In this document: piece by piece, positions 42,761-51,773 of the stretch
Position numbering within the stretch: the first letter of the stretch is position 1
How the letters are laid out: every line of letters starts with the position of its first letter
Origin: Aurantiacibacter marinus
GTDB taxonomy: Bacteria; Pseudomonadota; Alphaproteobacteria; Sphingomonadales; Sphingomonadaceae
NCBI RefSeq assembly: GCF_001021555.1
Contig: NZ_LDCP01000003.1
Location: 62,001-126,000 of the forward strand
Length of the DNA stretch: 64,000 bases
Reading direction: 5' to 3'
Notes under the pieces: model-generated
What the model was told of the DNA's origin: nothing
Seen by the model: only the letters and a program-made list of their open reading frames with translations
Databases searched by the model: none
Made by a program: the position numbers and the translations under genes

Positions 42761-44368
42761 TTACTCGGCAATCCGCTCCAGTTGCAGATCATGAAAGTCG
42801 TAGGAGAAATCCGTGAGGTCGGAGATGGCCCGCATCGTCATTCCCGTGACTTGACCGTCTACGACGCTGAAATCGACGAAAGCGTCGGCTTTCAGGGAAC
42901 TGTCAGGCCAGAATGCTGCGAAGCGGTTGCCGTCGACGTGGGTAAGCTGCCCGTCCAGAATTTCGCTACGGCTCATGTCGATGAACAATCCTTCTGCCGT
43001 ATCCGAGATGCGGACTTCGCCGTACCAGGGATCTTGGTAAGCGCCGACATAGGCCGCCAGCGGCAGGCTTGGGGAGGGCGCAGGCCCTTCGTCCGGAGTA
43101 TCGGCGGTCGCAGTAATCAGCGCAGCCCCGCGCGCTTCAGCAGCTGCAAATTGCGCGCCCCAGTCACCGATAAAATCATTCTCCGGCCTGCCGACCAGTT
43201 CGTTGGCAACATGATAATTGAATGTAGAAGCCGCCCCGCGGTAATCATTGGTGGCCGAAAAGATCACGATGCTGTGTTCCGGCAAGATCAGGAAATTGCT
43301 GACAACGCCGGGTGCGCCGCCGCCATGCCCGACTGCCAAAGTGCCTTCAAAATCATGCACGCTCCAGCCAAGCGCATATAAGGCGAGGTTTGAAGAGCCG
43401 CTGGCCTGCAAACCGCCGCGAGGGCTTTGCGGTGTCACACCCTGCAACAATTCGCGTGCCTGGTTTTGGCTGATGAGGCGCTGACCATCAGCCGTCACGC
43501 CGCCATCAAGCCAGAACTTGCCCCATTCCATCATTTCTCCGGCAGGGCAGTAAATGCCGCCTGCAGCAGACCAGGTAGGCGAGAAATTGAGCCTGGGGTC
43601 GGTTGGGACGCCGTCATCTGCCCCGGCCGCACGTTCATGCCCGGTTACCAGCGGTGCGCCTTCGGGGATGCGGTCTCGCTGCGCGGCGCAATTATCCATA
43701 CCGATGGGGGAAAGCAGTTCAGCCGTAACGAAATCGGCCCAGCTTTGGCCTGAGACACGCTCGACTATCTCGCCAGCCACCACGTAGAGTAAATTGTCAT
43801 AGGCATAGCCCGATCGGAAGCCGGTGCTGGGCCGAAGGTGAGGCAGTGCAGCAATAACATCTTCCGGCTCTGCATCGCCGTCGGGCCAGATCAGCAGGTC
43901 GCCCGCGCCAAGAGGCAGGCCGGAGCGGTGCGTAAGCGCATCGCGAACCGTAAAGTTTTCGCTGACCCAGGGATCCCACATGGAAAATTCCGGGATGTAG
44001 GTGCGGATCGGTTCGTCCCATTCGATGTCACCACGATCGACAAGTATGGCGAGCGCAGTGGTGGTGAATGCCTTGGAGATGGAGGCGATCGGAAACAGCA
44101 TGTCTGTGGTGACGGGCCGGTCAGTACCTTCCTCGGCCAGGCCAAAAGCGCCTTCGTAAACAGTTTCTCCGTCGATCATTACAGCAGCGACCATGCCGGT
44201 GGAATCGTAGGCCGCCATCGTCCGGGCAACCTCGACATCGAAATTGACAGCGGGCGCTGCAATGATTGTTGTGGCGCTATCAACCGGCTGTGCGACAGGT
44301 GCGTGCGCGCAGGCGCCAAGGCCGGTGACCAAGGCAGCAAAGCTGCCCCATTTCGCGATGCTAATCAT
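42761..44368 (-). CDS. Class C beta-lactamase-like serine hydrolase
   Basis: 535 residues. A signal or lipoprotein segment (SFAALVTGLGAC) starts it. The beta-lactamase fold motifs are SISK (the catalytic Ser and Lys in FPIASISKAFTTTALAILVD), YDN in YAYDNLLYVVAGEIVERVSG, and HGG in VGHGGGAPGVVSNFLILPEH. A C-terminal beta domain (DUF3471-like) follows. Members include esterases, D-aminopeptidases and penicillin-binding-protein-related enzymes; the exact activity is not evident. It lies 21 bases after the thioesterase stop, on the same strand. Confidence 0.88.
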   Translation of the reverse strand: MISIAKWGSFAALVTGLGACAHAPVAQPVDSATTIIAAPAVNFDVEVARTMAAYDSTGMVAAVMIDGETVYEGAFGLAEEGTDRPVTTDMLFPIASISKAFTTTALAILVDRGDIEWDEPIRTYIPEFSMWDPWVSENFTVRDALTHRSGLPLGAGDLLIWPDGDAEPEDVIAALPHLRPSTGFRSGYAYDNLLYVVAGEIVERVSGQSWADFVTAELLSPIGMDNCAAQRDRIPEGAPLVTGHERAAGADDGVPTDPRLNFSPTWSAAGGIYCPAGEMMEWGKFWLDGGVTADGQRLISQNQARELLQGVTPQSPRGGLQASGSSNLALYALGWSVHDFEGTLAVGHGGGAPGVVSNFLILPEHSIVIFSATNDYRGAASTFNYHVANELVGRPENDFIGDWGAQFAAAEARGAALITATADTPDEGPAPSPSLPLAAYVGAYQDPWYGEVRISDTAEGLFIDMSRSEILDGQLTHVDGNRFAAFWPDSSLKADAFVDFSVVDGQVTGMTMRAISDLTDFSYDFHDLQLERIAE

Positions 44369-44389
44369 CAGATACCTTTCTAACGATAT

Positions 44390-45295
44390 TCAGACGTGGC
44401 GCAGCATACCTTCCTGGGTGACGCTGGCGACCAGCCGGCCATCGCGGCTGAAAATCTGGCCGCGCGCAAAGCCGCGCGCCGCGCCGCTCCACGGGGCTTC
44501 GGTGACAAACAAGAGCCAGTCGTCGACCGAGAAATCCTCGTGGAACCACACGGCGTGGTCCAGACTGGCGCCTTTGATCTTCCCGCCGTGAATGGTCTTT
44601 CCATGCGGTTGCAGCGCCGTGGCAAGGATCTGGAAATCGGAGATATAGGCCAAGACCGCACGGTGGACAGCAGCCTCCGGTGGCAAGGGCGCAACGGTTC
44701 GGAACCAAACGTGGCTGACAGCCGGGCGTGCCTTCGGCCTTAACCAGTCGCGCGGCTCGACCGATCGGAAATCAACCGGGAATGGCCGCTCGAGCAGCCT
44801 TTTCATTGGCCCGTCAGGGACATAATTCGCCGCTTCCAGGCGAATTTGTGAATCGGGAACAAGATCTTCCGGGCCGGGCACATCGGGCATCGCTGGATGC
44901 TGATGTCCGGGGCCTTCGACAGGGATCTGGAAAGACGCGGTGAGGTTCAGGATCGGCTTGCCGTCCTGGCTTGCCACAACGCGCCTGTTGGAGAAGCTGC
45001 GCCCGTCCAGATCGCGCTTCACCCGGTATTCGATCGGTAGATCATCGCTTCCCGGACGCAGGAAATATGCGTGCAGGGAATGTGCCGCTCGCGCGCTGTC
45101 GACCGTACGGCTTGCGGCGCCCAGCGCCTGCGCTATCGCCTGTCCGCCAAACACGCGGCCAGTCCCGTCGGGTCTGCGCCGACCAAGAAATACATCCGGG
45201 CCCTTCGCTTCCAGATCGAGCAGGAAGACGAGGTCGGCAACGATTTTCTCTGGCGTAGGCATTTGTTCGGCAGTTGAGTTCATCGCCGCCGCCAT
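44390..45295 (-). CDS. tesB: Acyl-CoA thioesterase II (TesB)
   Basis: About 301 residues. GTGRVFGGQAIAQALGAASR near residue 45, HSLHAYFLRPGSDDLPIEYR and SLDHAVWFHEDFSVDDWLLF in the C-terminal hotdog, with SRDGRLVASVTQEGMLR at the end, are diagnostic of TesB double-hotdog enzymes. It hydrolyses medium to long acyl-CoA. The start is uncertain: ATG 45295 or 45283, or a TTG at 45319 that would overlap the cupin gene's stop. It follows the cupin and acyltransferase genes closely. Confidence 0.93.
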   Translation of the reverse strand: MAAAMNSTAEQMPTPEKIVADLVFLLDLEAKGPDVFLGRRRPDGTGRVFGGQAIAQALGAASRTVDSARAAHSLHAYFLRPGSDDLPIEYRVKRDLDGRSFSNRRVVASQDGKPILNLTASFQIPVEGPGHQHPAMPDVPGPEDLVPDSQIRLEAANYVPDGPMKRLLERPFPVDFRSVEPRDWLRPKARPAVSHVWFRTVAPLPPEAAVHRAVLAYISDFQILATALQPHGKTIHGGKIKGASLDHAVWFHEDFSVDDWLLFVTEAPWSGAARGFARGQIFSRDGRLVASVTQEGMLRHV

Positions 45296-45315
45296 GCGCG
45301 CCGGGCCGCTTTGCG

Positions 45316-46200
45316 TCAAGCGAGGCCGGGGATCCGCCTTGCGATCCGCATGGCATTCGCCTTAAGACTGTTGCGTGCAGGCCACCGTTTCGGGGCGTTG
45401 GGCATTATGCCGGCACCACGCAGCATGGCGTTGAATGCCCGGGCATCGGCTTCTGCAAAGCTCCATTCACTGCGCCATGTAATGGAAAGCGAGATCGACA
45501 CCTCGCTGCCGTTCTTGACGTAGTGTGGAGCCATGACCGGCACATAGATCGCATCGCCGCCGTAAAGCCGCATTGTTTCGCCTTCGCCTGCGAAACTGTC
45601 ATCCCACTTCAATTCCCGGGCCCCGCCTGTGTGATAGGCTTCGTGCAATTCATCGGGAGCAAATCGCGCGTCCCCTGCCGGGAATACCATCATCGATTTT
45701 CTGCCGCGCAATTGCAGCAATATATTGTGCTCAGGATCAAAATGGTACGGTGTCACGGCATCGGGGCTGGATACGAATATAAACCCCTGAGTCCGCATCA
45801 TCTTGCCGGTGCGCGCCTCTATAATTGGCCGAAGTTCGTCCAGCAGTTCTTCCAGCAGGGCGGCATACGGTTTTTTCTGTTCGATATTCTTCAGCACAGC
45901 CCAACTGTTGGATGTGCCGATTTCGCGAATTGTCTGCCCGATTGAAAGGCCGTTGCCGGCAGGCTTCCCATCCACGCCAATCGGGACATCGCCCAGATTA
46001 TATTCCACGCTTTCAGGCGGAAGCGCTTCACCCAGCATGGCCAGGGCGTCCAGTTCCAACATGGGGTTGGAGACCAGATCATGATCCAGTTTATGCGGGC
46101 CTTCGGGGTAGGATGCCTTGAAATCGCTACGCGCGCACGCCGAAAAGACGCGCCGCTCCCTGAGAGATCGGCCCTGTAAAGAACGGGTCATGTGGGTCAT
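45316..46200 (-). CDS. JmjC/cupin-like Fe(II)/2-oxoglutarate-dependent oxygenase-like protein
   Basis: 294 residues. The central cupin shows the metal triad of JmjC-type oxygenases: H-x-D in VTPYHFDPEHNILLQLRGRK, and a distal His in MAPHYVKNGSEVSISLSI. RGRKSMMVFPAGDARFAP between them resembles the cupin_8 core. Such proteins hydroxylate proteins or small molecules using 2-oxoglutarate, though binding here is not demonstrated. ATG 46200 overlaps the acyltransferase stop by four bases. The substrate is unknown; neighbours include an acyltransferase and a thioesterase. Confidence 0.8.
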   Translation of the reverse strand: MTHMTRSLQGRSLRERRVFSACARSDFKASYPEGPHKLDHDLVSNPMLELDALAMLGEALPPESVEYNLGDVPIGVDGKPAGNGLSIGQTIREIGTSNSWAVLKNIEQKKPYAALLEELLDELRPIIEARTGKMMRTQGFIFVSSPDAVTPYHFDPEHNILLQLRGRKSMMVFPAGDARFAPDELHEAYHTGGARELKWDDSFAGEGETMRLYGGDAIYVPVMAPHYVKNGSEVSISLSITWRSEWSFAEADARAFNAMLRGAGIMPNAPKRWPARNSLKANAMRIARRIPGLA

Positions 46201-47387
46201 AGGATCCCCTTTGCCGGTCGACCGGTCTCGCGCTGCACGGCTGCCGAGAAGACCCTGCGTCTCACGATGCCGCCAATGCCAATTGAGTGCCCCGCGATGA
46301 TGCGGCGTTCGCGCCAGAAATGATCGATCATCGGGTGATCTTGCGCCGCACAGCTATCCACCCAGGCAATCGTGTCATCCTCCAGTATGTCCAGATTTTC
46401 ACGCTGAAGCAGAACGCCGGGCGAGAAACGGGAGTAGTCCTCGTCAAATGTGGTTTTGTAGGAGAACGCGCCCGGTGCACAGATGAAATTCGCCAGCATT
46501 GCGATTGGCTTGCCGTCCAGCAACAGGGACAGCCGCAACAGCTGCCCGCGCCTGGCAGCGCCTTCCAGGGCATATGTAAACAGGCGGGCCGTTCGCGGAT
46601 CGCAGGCAAGCGCAGAGCCCGCCTTTCCCTTCCAGCCGCGGTGTTCGAGATCGAGGAAATTGTCGATCCAATGCGTCAGCCCTTCTGCAGTTTTGAGCCG
46701 CTTGAGGGTCAGATCACCTTCGTCTTCCAGCCTTCGCTGTTGGCGCCGCAATTCCTTGCGCTTCTTGGTTGAGAGCGATTCTTCGAAATAGGCCTTGGGC
46801 GATGCGCGGCTTACCAGTGCTGCCCGTTCTTCACAGACGACGGTTGCTGCCGGGCGTGCGCGCTCCGACTGCCGTATTTCTGCTGACAGTGCCAAATGCA
46901 GCGGGCCTGTGCCCGGCATGAGAGCGAGGTGGAGAAACAGCGAAAGTCCAGCGTGATGGTCCGCTCGGGCGAGAAGGTGTGACCAGAACACCCGTTCAAA
47001 GCCGCGGACAATCAAGGGCGCGCCAAGAAAGCAATTGGCGTGGGTCCAATTGCACCAATGCGGCATAGAGTAGCCATAATAGCGGAAATCGCGCTTCATC
47101 GGCACCAGTCCGACCAATTGCCCGTCGGCCTTCAATAGCCACAGTTCTACCAGGCCTGACCGATCGAACTCCTCCAGCGCAGGGAGCAGGTTCCAGCTTT
47201 CGTAAAAGGGATTGGGTTCGGCGGCGGTTTTCGCCAACGCATCCCATGCTGCAATATCTTCTGTGTCCGTGAACGTGCGCCAGTCCTGGGCGCGTAGTTC
47301 AATCAGCGGGCCATTTTCAGCAGACGCAGGGGCACTGGCCCGCGTAGCGGCGGATTGAGGACGGTCGATGGGAAGATCCTGGCCCAC
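46197..47387 (-). CDS. GNAT/FemAB-like (BioF2/CelD type) acyltransferase
   Basis: 396 residues starting at a GTG, the only reasonable start. NPFYESWNLLPALEEF near residue 60 and LWLLKADGQLVGLVPM mark the first GNAT-like half; KKRKELRRQQRRLEDEGDLT and DLEHRGWKGKAGSALACDPR the second, with LLLDGKPIAMLANFICAPGA as the acceptor-side strand. This is the BioF2/CelD-like GNAT type found in exopolysaccharide and natural-product loci. It is probably cytosolic or membrane-associated. It begins the overlapping group with the cupin and TesB genes. A 10-bp inverted repeat lies just upstream. Confidence 0.8.
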   Translation of the reverse strand: MGQDLPIDRPQSAATRASAPASAENGPLIELRAQDWRTFTDTEDIAAWDALAKTAAEPNPFYESWNLLPALEEFDRSGLVELWLLKADGQLVGLVPMKRDFRYYGYSMPHWCNWTHANCFLGAPLIVRGFERVFWSHLLARADHHAGLSLFLHLALMPGTGPLHLALSAEIRQSERARPAATVVCEERAALVSRASPKAYFEESLSTKKRKELRRQQRRLEDEGDLTLKRLKTAEGLTHWIDNFLDLEHRGWKGKAGSALACDPRTARLFTYALEGAARRGQLLRLSLLLDGKPIAMLANFICAPGAFSYKTTFDEDYSRFSPGVLLQRENLDILEDDTIAWVDSCAAQDHPMIDHFWRERRIIAGHSIGIGGIVRRRVFSAAVQRETGRPAKGIL

Positions 47388-47400
47388 AGGTGATCGTTAA

Positions 47401-47446
47401 CCTCTACTGGCGGGCTGCCTTGTGCCCATAATGCATCCAGTAGAGG
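47401..47446. other. 10-bp inverted repeat in the acyltransferase leader
   Basis: CCTCTACTGG (47401-47410) and CCAGTAGAGG (47437-47446) are perfectly complementary, spaced by 26 bases, 14 bases upstream of the acyltransferase GTG. Within and beside it, CCTTGT and ACAAGG can also pair, offering an alternative fold. Confidence 0.6.
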
Positions 47447-47480
47447 AGCGGGCAACAAGGATTGCCTAAGCGTAAGGGTT

Positions 47481-47515
47481 AAAAAAGCCCTGCCCGGATT
47501 GCTCCGGACAGGGCT
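47481..47515 (-). terminator. Intrinsic terminator of hppA
   Basis: On the minus strand AGCCCTG...CAGGGCT with inner CCGG/CCGG forms a long stem followed by TTTTTT. It is about 60 bases past the hppA stop. Confidence 0.9.
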
Positions 47516-47576
47516 CATATCATTTCAGTAACAGGTCAATCACAGGACTTGGATGCCTGTATTGGCTGTTTCTTGC

Positions 47577-49700
47577 CTAGCCGCCGTGGCCAGCAAGCGC
47601 CGCGAGCAAGAGCAGCGCGACGATATTCGTGATCTTGATCATCGGGTTGACGGCTGGACCAGCGGTATCCTTGTACGGATCACCAACCGTATCGCCCGTC
47701 ACGGCTGCCTTGTGAGCTTCGGAGCCCTTGCCGCCGTGATTGCCGTCTTCGATGTACTTCTTGGCATTGTCCCATGCGCCGCCACCAGCGGTCATGGAAA
47801 GCGCCAGGAAGAGCCCGCCGACGATCACGCCAAGCAGCAATGCACCCAGCGCGGCGAAGCCTTCGCTTTGCCCAGCGATCATCGTGATCACGAAGTACAC
47901 GGCTACCGGTGCAAGCACGGGAAGCAGCGACGGAATGATCATTTCCTTGATGGCGGCCTTTGTCACAAGATCCACCGTGCGCGCGTAATCGGGCTTCTCG
48001 GAGTAATCCATGATGCCCGGCTTTTCGCGGAACTGTTCACGCACGTCGATCACCACGTCACCCGCAGCGCGGCCAACGGCAGTCATACCCATTGCACCGA
48101 ACAGATACGGCAGCAGTGCGCCAAGCAGCAGGCCGACAATCACATAGGGATTCTCGAGGCTGAAGTTGACGTTTGCTTCCGGGAAAAACTCCCGCAAGTC
48201 CGCAGTGTAAGCTGCAAACAGCACGAGTGCGGCAAGGCCAGCTGAACCAATGGCATAGCCCTTGGTCACAGCCTTGGTGGTGTTACCTACAGCATCCAGC
48301 GCATCCGTCTTGTCACGAACGCTCTGATCGAGGCCTGCCATTTCGGCAATGCCGCCCGCGTTATCGGTCACCGGACCATAAGCGTCGAGTGCGACGACCA
48401 TGCCGGCCAGTGCCAGCATCGAGGTTGCTGCAAACGCAAGCCCCATCAGCCCGGCAAGCTGGTACGCACCGATGATCGCAGCGACAATCGCCAAGGTCGG
48501 AAGTGCAGTCGATTCAAGGCTGATAGCCAGACCCTGGATCACGTTGGTGCCGTGGCCCGTTTCGGATGCCTTGGCGATTGAACGAACCGGACGGAAACCC
48601 GTGCCGGTGTAATATTCCGTGATCCAGATGATGATGAAGGTCAGCAACAGGCCGATCACCGCACATATGAACAAGTCCATGCCAGTGAACTGCACCATGT
48701 CGGTGCCGGCATTCAGCACGGTGCTCATGTCTGTCCCGACACTGCCCAGTGCATATTGCATCACAACATAAATCAGCGGGATAGACAGAACCGCAGTGAC
48801 AAGGAAACCCTTGTACATCGCGCCCATCACATTGGTGCCGTTACCAAGCCGTACGAAATACGTGCCGATGATGCTGGTAACGATGCAGGCACCGCCGATC
48901 AGCAGAGGCATTGCCATCATTGGCAGCAAGAGGTCGCCCAGCATGCTGCCGAGCAGCAGCGCGGTGAGCACCATGGTGGCGCCGACAGTCACAACATATG
49001 TTTCGAACAGGTCGGCGGCCATGCCGGCGCAATCGCCAACATTGTCACCCACGTTGTCGGCGATAACGGCAGGGTTGCGAGGATCGTCTTCGGGGATGCC
49101 CGCTTCTACCTTGCCGACAAGATCGGCACCGACGTCTGCAGCCTTGGTGAAAATACCGCCGCCAAGACGCGCAAAGATGGAAATCAGCGAGGCACCGAAG
49201 GCGAGGCCGACGAGGCCATCAATCACTTCGCGGCTGTTAGGCGCATAACCGGCAGGACCAGTCAGATACCAGAAGAACACCGCAATCGCGAGGAGGGCAA
49301 GGCCTGCCACCAGCATGCCGGTGATGGCGCCCGCGCGGAACGCCAGTGTAAGGCCTTCCTGAAGGCCCTTCATCGCAGCAGCGGCCGTACGCAGGTTTGA
49401 CCGGACCGAGATATTCATCCCGATAAAACCCGCTACCCCCGAAAGGATCGCGCCGATGATGAAGCCGATGACCGGAATGATGCCGAGGAAAACGCCGACC
49501 AATACCGCAACCACAACGCCAACGATGGCGATGGTTGTATATTGCCGCTTCAGGTAGGCTTGTGCGCCTTCCTGGATAGCTGCGGCGATTTCCTGCATTT
49601 TTTCATTGCCCGGATCGGCGCTGAGCACCTGCCGGCTGGTGACAAAGCCATATACAATGGCGAGTGCACCCAAGGCGATTGATATGAAGACGAGTTCCAT
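47577..49700 (-). CDS. hppA: Membrane-bound proton-translocating pyrophosphatase, K+-independent type
   Basis: 707 residues with about 16 membrane helices. The substrate-site sequence [20 protein letters not shown] near residue 215 is the hallmark of H+-PPases, and [20 protein letters not shown] precedes it. The Lys in [17 protein letters not shown] is at the position that distinguishes K+-independent from K+-dependent enzymes. It pumps protons at the expense of pyrophosphate. ATG 49700 follows AAGGGGA. A terminator-like hairpin sits 32 bases upstream. Confidence 0.95.
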   Translation of the reverse strand: MELVFISIALGALAIVYGFVTSRQVLSADPGNEKMQEIAAAIQEGAQAYLKRQYTTIAIVGVVVAVLVGVFLGIIPVIGFIIGAILSGVAGFIGMNISVRSNLRTAAAAMKGLQEGLTLAFRAGAITGMLVAGLALLAIAVFFWYLTGPAGYAPNSREVIDGLVGLAFGASLISIFARLGGGIFTKAADVGADLVGKVEAGIPEDDPRNPAVIADNVGDNVGDCAGMAADLFETYVVTVGATMVLTALLLGSMLGDLLLPMMAMPLLIGGACIVTSIIGTYFVRLGNGTNVMGAMYKGFLVTAVLSIPLIYVVMQYALGSVGTDMSTVLNAGTDMVQFTGMDLFICAVIGLLLTFIIIWITEYYTGTGFRPVRSIAKASETGHGTNVIQGLAISLESTALPTLAIVAAIIGAYQLAGLMGLAFAATSMLALAGMVVALDAYGPVTDNAGGIAEMAGLDQSVRDKTDALDAVGNTTKAVTKGYAIGSAGLAALVLFAAYTADLREFFPEANVNFSLENPYVIVGLLLGALLPYLFGAMGMTAVGRAAGDVVIDVREQFREKPGIMDYSEKPDYARTVDLVTKAAIKEMIIPSLLPVLAPVAVYFVITMIAGQSEGFAALGALLLGVIVGGLFLALSMTAGGGAWDNAKKYIEDGNHGGKGSEAHKAAVTGDTVGDPYKDTAGPAVNPMIKITNIVALLLLAALAGHGG

Positions 49701-49725
49701 GACCCGATTGTCCCCTTCCCAAAAT

Positions 49726-49750
49726 AAAAACGACCCGGGTGTTCCGGGTC
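49726..49750 (-). terminator. Terminator-like hairpin between thiL and hppA
   Basis: GACCCGG and CCGGGTC form a 7-bp stem with a 5-base loop, followed on the minus strand by TTTTTATTTT. It probably ends the thiL transcript. It lies only about 30 bases upstream of the hppA ATG, so any hppA promoter must be just before or overlap it. Confidence 0.7.
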
Positions 49751-49833
49751 CGCATAGCAATGCGAGCTAGGGAAAAGCATCCTGTTCGACAAGCGTAAAG
49801 CGTGGCTTTTCCTCTGGTGCGGGCAATTCCTGC

Positions 49834-50661
49834 CTATTTGTGCAGATATCCCAGTCCTTCGGGATTGGTGATCGCCTCCCCGTCCAAAAACAGCGCGGCA
49901 AAGCCCTGCGGCTCCACGGATCCGATCCGGGTCGCCGGAACGGGAGGATATGTCCCTTCCGGAAGAGTGAAGAGCAGTTCGTAATCGTCGCCCCAGGTCA
50001 TGCAATCAATGCGGCGTTCGGGATCGGCCACTGGCACAGCAGCACTATCGATTGCGATAGACACTTCGCTTGCCTCTGCCATCCGGAATGCATCAAGCAA
50101 CAGGCCGTCCGAAACATCCATCATCGCCTTGGCAAGCGGGGCAAGGTCCTGCCCTTCTGCCACACGCGCCATCGGACGGGTGTAGGCTGTGCAATCGCCG
50201 CCGGTGCCAGCTTGAAACGCTTCGAGGCCCAGCATCGCTGCGCCCAGTGTCCCCGTTACAAACAGTGCATCACCATTTTCGGCTCCGGCACGTGAAGGCA
50301 CAGGAGTGTGCGATGCCCGACCAATCGCGGTCAGGCCGAAGGCGCGCGGGCCATCACCTGCAACAGTATCGCCGCCGAGCAGCGGGACACCATAGTGCGA
50401 CAGCACATCATCCAGTCCTGCGACGAAATCGGCATCGCCATTGCCCAGCATATGCCCCAGCAGCACGCCAACAGGTTCCGCGCCTTTGGCAGCGAGGTCC
50501 GAAAGGTTGGTGGCAACAAGTTTCCATGCAACATCGGCCATGTTTTGAGAGCTGAGAAAATGCCGGCCCTCAACCATCATGTCATGCGTCAGAACGAACA
50601 CCTGATTGCCGAGTGCCAAGACAGCTGCATCATCACGCAACCCGCGCGCGCCCTTGTGCAA
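49834..50661 (-). CDS. thiL: Thiamine-monophosphate kinase ThiL, start region unclear
   Basis: At least 275 residues. GARGLRDDAAVLALGNQVFV with the first metal acids, LTHDMMVEGRHFLSSQNMAD, AAKGAEPVGVLLGHML, LLGGDTVAGDGP, MMDVSDGLLLDAFRMAEASE and CMTWGDDYELLFTLPEGTYP are ThiL (AIR synthase superfamily) motifs. It makes thiamine diphosphate. The coding frame clearly continues upstream of the TTG at 50661 (NEFIAALRGLPLHKGA), but no ATG, GTG or TTG lies in that frame before the stop at 50716-50718. An ATG at 50693 is one frame off. The given start is the first standard codon. Confidence 0.9.
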   Translation of the reverse strand: MHKGARGLRDDAAVLALGNQVFVLTHDMMVEGRHFLSSQNMADVAWKLVATNLSDLAAKGAEPVGVLLGHMLGNGDADFVAGLDDVLSHYGVPLLGGDTVAGDGPRAFGLTAIGRASHTPVPSRAGAENGDALFVTGTLGAAMLGLEAFQAGTGGDCTAYTRPMARVAEGQDLAPLAKAMMDVSDGLLLDAFRMAEASEVSIAIDSAAVPVADPERRIDCMTWGDDYELLFTLPEGTYPPVPATRIGSVEPQGFAALFLDGEAITNPEGLGYLHK

Positions 50662-50689
50662 GGGCAGGCCGCGCAGGGCGGCAATAAAT

Positions 50690-51697
50690 TCATTCTCGTC
50701 TATCGTGATGCTCCGTCAATGCGTACGCGTTGGCGAAGCTCTGCCAGCGCGCTTCCAGAATGGCAATCTGCTGCGGCAGCCCTGCGGTATTGGAGGCAAG
50801 CCATTCTTCAAAGCTTGCGCCTGATTTCAGGGCCTGCGCAACTTGCGCAAATATGCGCGCGTCACCGGATTGTTCGATCATGAAGTCCGCGAAGACGCGC
50901 GACTGGCTGTAGAACCGCACCGGATTTGTTTGCTGCTGAAGGCGCTCTGCCTCCTCCCCCGACAACACGATCATCCTGCTGCCACTTTCCGGAACCTCAC
51001 CCAGCGTGCGATGGGCGGCGGCCAGAGCGCCGGCAAACGCGGGATGTGTCATCGAAAGATATTCATCCAGCGCGTATGGGCGTTCCAGCCCGTCACCGCC
51101 AATAAGGGAACCGAATTGCCGCCTGCGTCCTTCACCCATTTCGGTGTCTTCAGCCAAAACGGCGGCCATTTCGTCCAGCCAATCCGGCGCGTCGGAACCA
51201 TATTGCCTTACGCCGAGGGTGTTTCCGTAAAGCGATGAAAAAAACAGATGCGCAATTTCATGCATCATTGCGCTTGGCGATCTTTCGGTCACCCGCCTTG
51301 CCCGGACCGCTGCCAGGGCCTGTTCAAGCGCGCCATCGATCACCGCTTGCGGCCTGCCTTCCATCTGCGCCATAACCTGATCACGGACAGAATTTTCGGC
51401 CTGCTGCTGGAGTGTATCGCCAGTATACCAGGGTAGCCCCCGCATTCCTGCCGCCAGGATGCGGCCATGCAGTTCGCCATCGATATTGCCACCTATAACC
51501 ACCGCTACTCCGCGTTCGGGTACGGCGAAATGGTTGGTGAAGCTGGTTGCGGCCTCGTCTATCAGCCGCGCCAGCTCCGCGGCGTCCTCGCCGCCGTGCA
51601 AAACGATCCCGTGTTCAGCCTCGTAACACTCGATATCGGTGAATTGCGCACACGCGCCAGTTGCAGCCAAAGCTGTTCCGAAAAGTGCAGTAAACAT
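50690..51697 (-). CDS. HExxH zinc-metallopeptidase-like secreted protein
   Basis: 335 residues. A signal segment (FTALFGTALAATGAC) starts it. The zinc-binding motif HEIAH occurs in AMMHEIAHLFFSSLYGNTLG near residue 155 and a downstream acidic helix WLDEMAAVLAEDTEMGEGRR can offer the third ligand, as in gluzincins. I cannot place it in a named family. Its 3' end overlaps the thiL region: its TGA (50690-50692) overlaps the out-of-frame ATG at 50693. It lies between nusB and thiL, where many relatives have no gene. Confidence 0.75.
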   Translation of the reverse strand: MFTALFGTALAATGACAQFTDIECYEAEHGIVLHGGEDAAELARLIDEAATSFTNHFAVPERGVAVVIGGNIDGELHGRILAAGMRGLPWYTGDTLQQQAENSVRDQVMAQMEGRPQAVIDGALEQALAAVRARRVTERSPSAMMHEIAHLFFSSLYGNTLGVRQYGSDAPDWLDEMAAVLAEDTEMGEGRRRQFGSLIGGDGLERPYALDEYLSMTHPAFAGALAAAHRTLGEVPESGSRMIVLSGEEAERLQQQTNPVRFYSQSRVFADFMIEQSGDARIFAQVAQALKSGASFEEWLASNTAGLPQQIAILEARWQSFANAYALTEHHDRRE

Positions 51698-51773
51698 TGA
51701 TAAACCCCGCTTGCATTCGTGCCCCGGGGTTATCGATGACAGTTGTAATTGAATGCTGGCTTAATGCCGGCGT

